Notes under the pieces: model-generated
Databases searched by the model: none
Told to the model about the DNA's origin: nothing
The model's input: only the letters and a program-made list of their open reading frames with translations
Shown: positions 7,003 through 11,934 of the stretch, in pieces
Numbering within the stretch: the stretch's first letter is position 1
Layout: every line of letters begins with the position of its first letter
From: Candidatus Desantisbacteria bacterium CG1_02_38_46
GTDB taxonomy: Bacteria > Desantisbacteria > UBA1551 > UBA1559
DNA length: 11,934 nt
Assembly: GCA_001871015.1 (NCBI GenBank)
Contig: MNUO01000110.1
Coordinates: forward strand, 1 to 11,934
Direction: 5' to 3'
Made by a program: the position numbers and the translations under genes

Positions 7003-7055
7003 GTAACTCAGGACTTTAGTCCTGATATTGTATCAAACCTGAAGGTTTGAGTTAC
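7003..7055. repeat. Type B two-armed palindromic element, full copy (B1)
   Basis: The outer stem is GTAACTC (7003-7009) with GAGTTAC (7049-7055), a perfect 7 bp. Arm 1 is AGGAC, loop TTTA, GTCCT (7010-7023). A spacer (7024-7034) can form a small GATA/TATC hairpin. Arm 2 is AAACC, loop TGAA, GGTTT (7035-7048). The plan is the same as type A at 3297-3350, with entirely different stem sequences. It begins two bases after the aminotransferase stop. Confidence 0.85.
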
Positions 7056-7065
7056 AATTCTTTTT

Positions 7066-7114
7066 GTAACTCAGGACTTTAGTCCTGATATCAGAACTAA
7101 AGTTCTTAAGTTGC
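7066..7114. repeat. Type B element, second copy with a different arm 2 (B2)
   Basis: Positions 7066-7091 repeat 7003-7028 exactly: the GTAACTC stem strand, arm 1 (7073-7086) and the start of the spacer. Arm 2 is different: AGAAC, loop TAAA, GTTCT (7093-7106). The closing strand AAGTTGC (7108-7114) pairs with GTAACTC over six positions, including one T-G, with one mismatch. The element ends nine bases before the hom ATG and takes up the place where a ribosome binding site would normally lie. Confidence 0.8.
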
Positions 7115-7122
7115 TCCTCAAT

Positions 7123-8436
7123 ATGAATAAAAAAATTATTAATTTAGGTATTGTTGGTTTTGGTACTGTCGGTATGGGTGTTGTGAAGATTTTGCAGCAT
7201 TCACCTGCGATGTTCACTGAGAAAACAGGCTTACGACCCATTATCAGAAAGATAGTTGACATAGATAAAAAGCGTCACCGAGATGTTAGGATCCCTGCCT
7301 GGATTTTAAGCAAGAATGTGCAGGATGTACTTGACGATTCTGAAATCAATGTGGTGATTGAACTTACAGGGAATGAATCTGCAGCAAGAAAGATTTTACT
7401 GGATGCACTTTCAAGGAAAAAGAATGTTATTACAGCTAATAAATCAGCTCTCGCTAAATATTGGGATGAGATTTTTGCCGCGGCGAGAAAAAACGGCGTT
7501 GAAGTTTACTATGAATCAGCTGTGTGTGCTGGGTTACCAATTATTCAGGTTCTCCAACAGGGTCTTGCTGCAAATCGTATTTCCAGGATTTTTGGAATAG
7601 TAAATGGTACGACAAATTATATACTTACGAGGATGGACAGAGATGATTATAGTTTTAAGGATGCCCTCGTGGAGGCTCAGAAAAAAGGATTTGCTGAGTC
7701 AAATCCTACCCTGGATATCAATGGTTATGATAGTCTTCACAAGATTGTCATACTTTCTTCACTTGCTTTCGGAAAGAGGGTGAAGATTGAAGATGTATAT
7801 GTGGAAGGCATAGATAAAATAGAAGTCAGCGATATAAAGAATGGTGCTGAACTTGGTTATGTTCTCAAATTGCTTGCCATTGCAAAAGAAGAAGTGAATA
7901 AAGAAATTGAAGTCAGGGTTCACCCAACATTTTTACCAAAGGGTCATGTGCTATCATCTGTAGAAGAAGAGTATAACGCCGTATATATTGTGGGCGACCT
8001 TACAGGCCCGATAGTCCTGTATGGACGAGGTGCAGGACAGATGTCCGCGGCAAGCGCTGTAATAGGAGACCTGATTTATTTGGGGCGCAGATTTGTGTCC
8101 GGGATGAGCGGGAGGGTGGACAATATATGGGAGGAGAAACACTCTGATTTAAAGATTAAGGGGATAAACGAGATCAGGGCTGAGTACTATCTTCGTTTTT
8201 CTGTGGTCGATTCACCAGGAGTGCTTGCAAAAATTTCGAACATACTTGGTATGAATGATATCAGCATTGCACAGGTGATTCAAAAAAGCAGGTTCAGTGG
8301 AAGTGTAGTTCCTGTAGTGATGATGACACATGAGGCAGTTGAAAAAAATGTGCAGCGCGCACTAAAATTAATTGACCATCTGGATATTGTTAAGGCAAAA
8401 ACAGTCCTTATCAGGGTAATAGGTGTCAGGTCTTGA
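7123..8436 (+). CDS. hom: Homoserine dehydrogenase with C-terminal ACT domain
   Basis: Reduces aspartate semialdehyde to homoserine, the branch point to threonine and methionine. From ATG 7123 the product is 437 residues. The NAD(P) fold starts NLGIVGFGTVGMGVV (7-21), ANKSALA lies at 105-111, the catalytic domain has ESAVCAGLPII (131-141) and GIVNGTTNYILTRM (158-171), and AESNPTLDINGYDSLHK (191-207) holds the substrate-binding Asp and Lys residues. The last ~85 residues (YYLRFSVVDSPGVLAKISNI onward) are an ACT domain, usually the site of threonine feedback inhibition. A TTG at 7111 in frame is less likely because it overlaps repeat B2. No Shine-Dalgarno is visible before either start. The last codons and the TGA stop lie within a 15-bp inverted repeat. 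thrC follows; homoserine kinase does not. Confidence 0.95.
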   Translation: MNKKIINLGIVGFGTVGMGVVKILQHSPAMFTEKTGLRPIIRKIVDIDKKRHRDVRIPAWILSKNVQDVLDDSEINVVIELTGNESAARKILLDALSRKKNVITANKSALAKYWDEIFAAARKNGVEVYYESAVCAGLPIIQVLQQGLAANRISRIFGIVNGTTNYILTRMDRDDYSFKDALVEAQKKGFAESNPTLDINGYDSLHKIVILSSLAFGKRVKIEDVYVEGIDKIEVSDIKNGAELGYVLKLLAIAKEEVNKEIEVRVHPTFLPKGHVLSSVEEEYNAVYIVGDLTGPIVLYGRGAGQMSAASAVIGDLIYLGRRFVSGMSGRVDNIWEEKHSDLKIKGINEIRAEYYLRFSVVDSPGVLAKISNILGMNDISIAQVIQKSRFSGSVVPVVMMTHEAVEKNVQRALKLIDHLDIVKAKTVLIRVIGVRS

Positions 8437-8465
8437 CAAATGACAAATGACAAGACCTGACACCT
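8421..8465. repeat. REP-like 15-bp inverted repeat at the end of hom
   Basis: AGGTGTCAGGTCTTG (8421-8435) and CAAGACCTGACACCT (8451-8465) are perfect reverse complements, 15 bp. They are separated by 15 bases made of two copies of ACAAATG plus an A. The left arm includes the last codons and most of the stop codon of hom. There is no T tract, so it is not a classical terminator. A third copy of the 14-base core stands at 9714-9727. It resembles REP palindromes mobilised by REP-associated tyrosine transposases, but no transposase is in the window. Confidence 0.8.
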
Positions 8466-8486
8466 TCTATTAGAGAGGAAAAATTA

Positions 8487-9629
8487 ATGCGTTGGAAAGG
8501 GGTGATTGAAAATTATTGGAAATATTTACCAGTAAACAAGAAAACGCCAGTAGTTACTTTACTGGAAGGAAATACCCCTCTCATTGAGGCAAAAAACATT
8601 TCCAAATATCTTTGTAGTGGCAGAGTTTACTCTGCAAATAGGTCGAGCAATCTCGACCACCACAATTTTAAAATCTATCTTAAATACGAGGGTCTTAATC
8701 CAACTGGTTCATTCAAGGACCGCGGAATGACTTTAGCAATCTCTAAGGCAAAGGAAGAAGGTTTTAAGGCGGTCATCTGCGCTTCAACTGGTAATACATC
8801 TGCTTCTGCAGCTGCTTATGCAGCGCGTGCTGGATTGAAATGCATAGTTCTGATACCAAAGGGTTCTACAGCGCTGGGAAAACTTTCGCAGGCACTCATC
8901 CATGGCGCACAGGTTATTGCAGTAAATGGAAATTTTGACCAGGCATTGGAAGTTGTCAGAGAAATTACAGAGAAATATCCTGTTGCACTCGTAAATTCTA
9001 TTAACCCATATAGAATTGAGGGACAGAAGACTGCTTCTTTTGAAATATGTGATGTTCTTGGAAGAGCGCCTGATTTTCAAGTGATGCCCGTCGGAAATGC
9101 TGGCAATATCACCGCATACTGGAAAGGGTATAAAGAATATAAAAAAGTAGGAAAAATCAAGAATTTGCCAGGGATGTGCGGATTTCAGGCAAGCGGTGCT
9201 GCACCGATTGTAAAAGGGCATCCAATAAAGAATCCCAGGACTGTTGCTACTGCTATTAAAATTGGAAATCCGGCGAGTTGGAAATTTGCCAAACAAGCAA
9301 GAGATGAATCTGGCGGTCTGATTGATACTGTAACTGATGCAGAAATTATCCGCGCCTATAAATTGCTTGCAACTCTTGAAGGAGTTTTTGCTGAGCCGGC
9401 TTCAGCCGCTTCTATCGCCGGCCTCATCAAGCTGTGTAAAAAAGGATATTTTGCCATCGCTCGCCACGACGACAGGGAAGGGTGTATCAAATCATCCAAT
9501 TGTCTAATTGTGGTCTGCATTCTTACCGGCCATGGTCTCAAAGACCCGGATAGAGCAATCGCTTCAGTGAAAGCACCGATTGTAGTTGAACCTGAAATTG
9601 ATAAGGTAATGAAAGTGATTAAGATATAA
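8487..9629 (+). CDS. thrC: Threonine synthase carrying an in-frame 18-codon insertion
   Basis: A PLP enzyme of fold type II that converts O-phosphohomoserine to threonine. The product is 380 residues, longer than the ~350 usual for this form. It starts with [17 protein letters not shown] (26-42), then [20 protein letters not shown] with the Schiff-base lysine K77, [19 protein letters not shown] (98-116), the PLP phosphate loop [14 protein letters not shown] (202-215), EPASAAS (303-309) and [15 protein letters not shown] (344-358). Residues 42-60 are encoded by a type A palindromic element and replace what is normally a very short link. A second extra stretch of about 10 residues lies at 323-342 ([17 protein letters not shown]). 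All catalytic motifs remain, so I expect function to be kept. Start ATG 8487 follows AGAGAGG (8472-8478). tRNA-Val begins three bases after the stop codon. Confidence 0.93.
   Translation: MRWKGVIENYWKYLPVNKKTPVVTLLEGNTPLIEAKNISKYLCSGRVYSANRSSNLDHHNFKIYLKYEGLNPTGSFKDRGMTLAISKAKEEGFKAVICASTGNTSASAAAYAARAGLKCIVLIPKGSTALGKLSQALIHGAQVIAVNGNFDQALEVVREITEKYPVALVNSINPYRIEGQKTASFEICDVLGRAPDFQVMPVGNAGNITAYWKGYKEYKKVGKIKNLPGMCGFQASGAAPIVKGHPIKNPRTVATAIKIGNPASWKFAKQARDESGGLIDTVTDAEIIRAYKLLATLEGVFAEPASAASIAGLIKLCKKGYFAIARHDDREGCIKSSNCLIVVCILTGHGLKDPDRAIASVKAPIVVEPEIDKVMKVIKI
8612..8665. repeat. Type A palindromic element in frame inside thrC (A3)
   Basis: The element is 54 nt, the same length as A1 at 3297-3350, and aligns to it without gaps (42 of 54 identical by hand count). 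The outer stem is TTGTAGTG (8612-8619) with CACCACAA (8658-8665), one A-C mismatch. Arm 1 is GCAGAG, loop TTTA, CTCTGC (8620-8635). Arm 2 is GTCGAG, loop CAAT, CTCGAC (8642-8657). Relative to A1, both members of one base pair have changed in each arm: C-G to G-C in arm 1 (8625 with 8630) and G-C to T-A in arm 2 (8643 with 8656). In this frame A1 would contain a TAG, which is absent here. Confidence 0.88.
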
Positions 9630-9632
9630 CTG

Positions 9633-9706
9633 GGGCGGTTAGCTCAGTTGGTTAGAGCGCTACGCTCACATCGTAGAGGTCATCGGTTCGAATCCGGTAC
9701 CGCCCA
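9633..9706 (+). tRNA. tRNA-Val (anticodon CAC)
   Basis: A full cloverleaf can be drawn. The acceptor is GGGCGGT/ACCGCCC, the D stem GCTC/GAGC, the anticodon stem CTACG/CGTAG around loop CTCACAT (anticodon CAC, codon GUG), the variable loop AGGTC, the T stem ATCGG/CCGGT with loop TTCGAAT, and the discriminator A73 as expected for Val. CCA is not encoded (the next bases are CAC), so it must be added enzymatically. It begins three bases after the thrC stop, so it is probably processed from a thrC read-through transcript. Confidence 0.96.
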
Positions 9707-9713
9707 CATCCAT

Positions 9714-9727
9714 GGTGTCAGGTCTTG
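9714..9727 (+). repeat. Half copy of the hom/thrC REP-like repeat
   Basis: GGTGTCAGGTCTTG, identical to bases 8422-8435 at the end of hom. The second arm is absent. The copy is instead bracketed by CACATC (9705-9710) and GATGTG (9729-9734), which are reverse complements, so the unit could sit in the loop of a small hairpin starting at the 3' end of tRNA-Val. The remaining bases up to the next tRNA (9735-9778) show no clear promoter or terminator. Confidence 0.7.
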
Positions 9728-9778
9728 CGATGTGCTTTAAGATTCTTCCTGGTTTATTTGAGCAAGTTATCAAAATGC

Positions 9779-9855
9779 GGGACCGTCGTTCAGTGGTCTA
9801 GGACACTGCCCTGTCAAGGCAGAGATCGTGGGTTCAAATCCCATCGGTCCCGCCA
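9779..9855 (+). tRNA. tRNA-Asp (anticodon GTC)
   Basis: Cloverleaf: acceptor GGGACCG/CGGTCCC, D stem GTTC/GGAC with loop AGTGGTCTA, anticodon stem CTGCC/GGCAG around loop CTGTCAA (anticodon GTC), variable loop AGATC, T stem GTGGG/CCCAT with loop TTCAAAT, discriminator G73 as expected for Asp. CCA is encoded (9853-9855), unlike in the neighbouring tRNA-Val. Confidence 0.97.
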
Positions 9856-9882
9856 AATTAAAGAAAATTATGGAGGGATAAA

Positions 9883-10947
9883 GTGAGAAAGATAAAAGTA
9901 GGAATTATCGGAGCAGGTGGTGTAGTACAGGAAGCCCACATTCCTTGTTTCCAAAAATTAGATAATGTGGAAGTGCTGGCAATTTCTGACCCGAACAAGA
10001 AAAAACTAAACTTCGTAGCAGAAAAATTCAATATTCCTGAAAAATTTGTGGACTGGCGGGAAATGCTTGGATTAAAAGAATTAGAGATAATTAGTATTTG
10101 TTCGCCAAACTATCTTCATAAAGAACAAGCAATAAATAGTCTTAAAAAAGGCAAAAATGTTCTTTGTGAAAAACCGGTAGCGATGAATGCTAAAGAAGCA
10201 GAAGAAATTTTAGAAACAGCAAAAAAATCAAAAAAGAAATTTATGGTTGCTTTTCCCCACAGATTTTCTCCAGGTGCAACTTTTTTAAAAAAGATGATTG
10301 ATGATAAAGAATTTGGAGAAATATATTATGCTAAAGCAAGTTATTTGAGAAGAAGGGGAATTCCTGGATTAGGTGGATGGTTTACTACAAAAAAATTGTC
10401 TGGAGGAGGACCTTTAATAGATGTCGGCGTCCATATTTTAGATAGGACCTACTGGTTGATGGGAGCGCCAGAGCCAGTGAGTGTAACAGGTGCTACTTAT
10501 CAAAAATTCAAAAAAGAAGCAGTGGATGGTGGATGGCCCCCTCAGTCGTCAAGAGTGGGAGACAAATACAAAGGTACTTTTGATGTGGAGGATTTATCCT
10601 CTGCTTTCATAAAATTTGAAAATGGTGCAACGTTATTCTTAGAAGCATCCTGGGCTGGAAATTCAGAAGTTGGGATGTCGCTTTCCTTGTTTGGCGAAAA
10701 AAAGGGAGCGAAAGAAGATGCCAGTGGCTTAAAAATTTTTGATGAAAAAAATGGTGTTCTTGTGGATAGTTCTCCAGCACTTCCTCATGTTAATGTTTAT
10801 GAAGAAGAAATCAAGCATTTTGTTTTCTGTGTTGTTGAAAATAAAGAACCAGTCACTAAACCAAGCGAGATTCTTAATGTAATTCGTATAATTGAAGCAA
10901 TCTACAAATCCGCAGCAAGCGGCAAAGAAGTGCGTCTTGGAAAATAA
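9883..10947 (+). CDS. Gfo/Idh/MocA-family oxidoreductase
   Basis: An NAD(P)-dependent dehydrogenase of the glucose-fructose oxidoreductase/inositol dehydrogenase family, 354 residues. The Rossmann fold starts KVGIIGAGGVVQEAHIP (5-21). SICSPNYLHKEQAI lies at 71-84, and the cofactor/substrate motif EKP is at 96-98 in LCEKPVAMNAKEAEE. The C-terminal sheet domain has SGGGPLIDVGVHILDRTYWL (173-192), in which D180 and H184 are the usual catalytic-site residues. The substrate cannot be told from sequence; members act on sugars, inositols, aldoses or UDP-sugar acids. It starts at GTG 9883 with GGAGGG (9872-9877) at good spacing, 27 bases after tRNA-Asp. Codon use is visibly richer in A (many AAA, AGA and poly-A runs) than in the amino-acid genes to the left, which may mark a later arrival beside the tRNA gene. 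Confidence 0.92.
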   Translation: MRKIKVGIIGAGGVVQEAHIPCFQKLDNVEVLAISDPNKKKLNFVAEKFNIPEKFVDWREMLGLKELEIISICSPNYLHKEQAINSLKKGKNVLCEKPVAMNAKEAEEILETAKKSKKKFMVAFPHRFSPGATFLKKMIDDKEFGEIYYAKASYLRRRGIPGLGGWFTTKKLSGGGPLIDVGVHILDRTYWLMGAPEPVSVTGATYQKFKKEAVDGGWPPQSSRVGDKYKGTFDVEDLSSAFIKFENGATLFLEASWAGNSEVGMSLSLFGEKKGAKEDASGLKIFDEKNGVLVDSSPALPHVNVYEEEIKHFVFCVVENKEPVTKPSEILNVIRIIEAIYKSAASGKEVRLGK

Positions 10948-10951
10948 AAAA

Positions 10952-11770
10952 ATGAATGAAAAGGGAAAACTTCTAATTAGAGAATTACAAAAAAAATATA
11001 CGAAAGCAGAAAAAATTATTGCTGCGTCAGATAAAAAATACTTTAATTTTCTTTCGGTTTCAGATAAAATCCGTCTTGCTAATCAGATTGCGGGTATGTG
11101 TTTTGAACTTGCAAGGCATAGTGGAAGAGAGTCAATTAAAAAATTACCAGGAAATGATAAAATGGATGAGGAAAAAGCAGAAGAAGAGTTTGCCACCGGT
11201 ACGCCATTAATCGTTCTTTGTGCTGTAGGAGCACTCATGAATGAAGCAAAAATAGATTATATGATTATTGGTGGAGTTGCAACCGCAGCTTGGGGGATGC
11301 CAAGACCAACTTATGATGTGGACATTATGATGACATTTCCAAGAAAAAAAATTACACAATTATTACTACTCGCAGCTAAACATGGTTTTTTGTATCAGGA
11401 AGAAGAAATAGAAAGATTGCTTAAAAGCGATATGATAAGATTGCGCTATAAGATACCAGAAAAGGATTTTTCTATTCCCATTGACTGTATTTTTGCTAGT
11501 GTAGAATACCAACAACAGGCTCTCCAGCGCAAACAGAAGAAAAAAATAGATCAACATTGGATCTGGTTTGCTAGCCCTGAAGATGTAGCTATTTTAAAAC
11601 TTATTTCTTTTCGTGGAAGAGACCAATTAGACATTGAAAGTGTTCTCATTCAGCAGGGAGAGAAATTTGATTTAAACTATGTAAAAAAATGGGCGAAAAA
11701 ATTTGGTTTGGGAAAAAATCTCAAACTTATCTTAAAAAAATTATCTGAAAGTAAAATGGCGTGCGGGTGA
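10952..11770 (+). CDS. AbiEii/DUF6036-like nucleotidyltransferase-fold protein
   Basis: A protein of 272 residues whose middle part has the nucleotidyltransferase core: MIIGGVATAAWGMPRPTYDV (104-123) gives the GG motif and then the D-x-D pair (D122, D124). A third acidic residue, D178, sits in IPIDCIF. After it comes the segment ASPEDVAILKLISFRGRDQL (207-226), typical of AbiEii-type and related uncharacterised transferases (S-P-E-D-L-x-x-x-K ... R-x-x-D-x-x-D). The first ~85 residues form a charged helical extension that I do not recognise. Relatives include toxins of type IV toxin-antitoxin or phage-defence pairs, but no AbiEi-like antitoxin is adjacent, so the role is open. ATG 10952 is four bases after the upstream stop; a TTG at 10892 lies inside the oxidoreductase gene. 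The last four codons (MACG plus stop) fall in the stem of a structured element. Confidence 0.75.
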   Translation: MNEKGKLLIRELQKKYTKAEKIIAASDKKYFNFLSVSDKIRLANQIAGMCFELARHSGRESIKKLPGNDKMDEEKAEEEFATGTPLIVLCAVGALMNEAKIDYMIIGGVATAAWGMPRPTYDVDIMMTFPRKKITQLLLLAAKHGFLYQEEEIERLLKSDMIRLRYKIPEKDFSIPIDCIFASVEYQQQALQRKQKKKIDQHWIWFASPEDVAILKLISFRGRDQLDIESVLIQQGEKFDLNYVKKWAKKFGLGKNLKLILKKLSESKMACG

Positions 11771-11849
11771 CTGCGTAAAAACATAGGGAGGAGAAATCCT
11801 ACCCTCTTGCGCTTAGAAGCGCGTTAAAAATTTTGCAGCCCCGCACGCC
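11758..11849 (+). other. 92-nt structured element with outer stem and two hairpins
   Basis: GGCGTGCGGG (11758-11767) pairs perfectly with CCCGCACGCC (11840-11849). Inside this, CTGC (11771-11774) pairs with GCAG (11835-11838), and AAAA (11777-11780) with TTTT (11831-11834). The core holds two hairpins. The first is AGGGAGGA, a GAAA (GNRA) tetraloop, then TCCT, a bulged A, CCCT (11785-11805). The second is GCGCT, loop TAGA, AGCGC (11809-11822). Its GC-rich arms stand out from the A-rich gene it overlaps. It could be a small structured RNA, a mobile-element end or a larger relative of the two-armed palindromes. No known RNA family is recognised. Confidence 0.6.
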
Positions 11850-11887
11850 GTGCTCAATAATAAAATTGGGGCAGTAGAGCGAATAAA

Positions 11888-11934
11888 ATGAGTGTAAAAA
11901 CAATTCTGAAGCAAAATAGATTAGAAACAAATAA
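11888..11934 (+). CDS. Possible start of a gene cut by the window end
   Basis: ATG at 11888 opens a frame MSVKTILKQNRLETN that is still open at the last base. The upstream region offers only a weak GAG (11877-11879) as ribosome binding site. It is too short to identify. Its position 38 bases after the structured element makes it worth reading on into the next sequence. Confidence 0.3.
   Translation, partial: MSVKTILKQNRLETN

Noticed and set aside
8784-9296. A 170-codon open frame on the minus strand inside thrC
   Set aside because: It is antisense to conserved PLP motifs of thrC and its translation has no recognisable domain.
9828-9855. tRNA-Asp 3' end as the attachment site of an integrated element
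   Set aside because: No direct repeat of the tRNA 3' end occurs downstream in the window and no integrase is present, so only a compositional hint remains.
10892-10951. Longer nucleotidyltransferase reading from TTG 10892
   Set aside because: It overlaps the conserved C-terminus of the oxidoreductase in another frame, and the extra residues look like shadow coding.
11758-11849. Retron msr-msd, integron attC, SRP RNA or group II intron 5' end
   Set aside because: The core is short for a retron RNA and no reverse transcriptase is visible. The attC core-site consensus, the SRP GGAAGGAAGCAGCC-type loop and intron domain V are all missing. The class is left open.

Overview
The window reads as a stretch of bacterial chromosome, AT-rich by eye, with densely packed housekeeping genes that all point to the right. 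Family-level sequence alone does not fix the phylum. The mix of a short glutamine synthetase I, co-located lipoate genes and many modular palindromic repeats would suit an uncultured candidate-phylum bacterium of the WOR-3 kind, but that is only an impression.

Layout. Positions 1-523 hold the 3' end of a bacterial PH-domain membrane protein and an unrecognised 57-residue ORF whose stop codon directly abuts glnA. Positions 524-3302 hold glnA and a dihydrolipoamide dehydrogenase (lpd), separated by a terminator-like hairpin. Positions 3297-3372 carry one and a half copies of a two-armed palindromic repeat (type A). Positions 3394-7000 are a tight run of an MscS-type channel, lipB, lipA and an AlaC-like aminotransferase, with overlaps or a 1-nt gap. 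Positions 7003-7114 carry two copies of a second two-armed repeat (type B) just before homoserine dehydrogenase (hom). A 15-bp inverted repeat joins hom to threonine synthase (thrC). tRNA-Val(CAC) and tRNA-Asp(GTC) follow, with a half-copy of that inverted repeat between them. The right end is more A-rich: a Gfo/Idh/MocA oxidoreductase, an AbiEii-like nucleotidyltransferase, a 92-nt structured element over the end of that gene, and a possible gene start cut by the window edge.

How the genes fit together. LipB and LipA build the lipoyl cofactor on E2 or H proteins, and Lpd re-oxidises it, so the 1.9-5.8 kb block is a lipoyl-metabolism cluster interrupted by a channel gene. GlnA, the aminotransferase, Hom and ThrC are nitrogen-assimilation and amino-acid functions; homoserine kinase (thrB) is not in the window.

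The most interesting observation is the repeats. Types A and B share no stem sequence, yet have the same plan: a 6-8 bp outer stem enclosing two hairpins with short, mostly 4-nt loops. A full 54-nt type A element (18 codons) lies in frame inside thrC, at a point where relatives have only a few residues. It aligns without gaps to the intergenic copy (42 of 54 bases identical by hand) and shows two compensatory base-pair changes. The elements also supply the stop codons of lpd and hom. This resembles in concept the Rickettsia palindromic elements, but with a two-arm design, and is the best candidate here for something undescribed.
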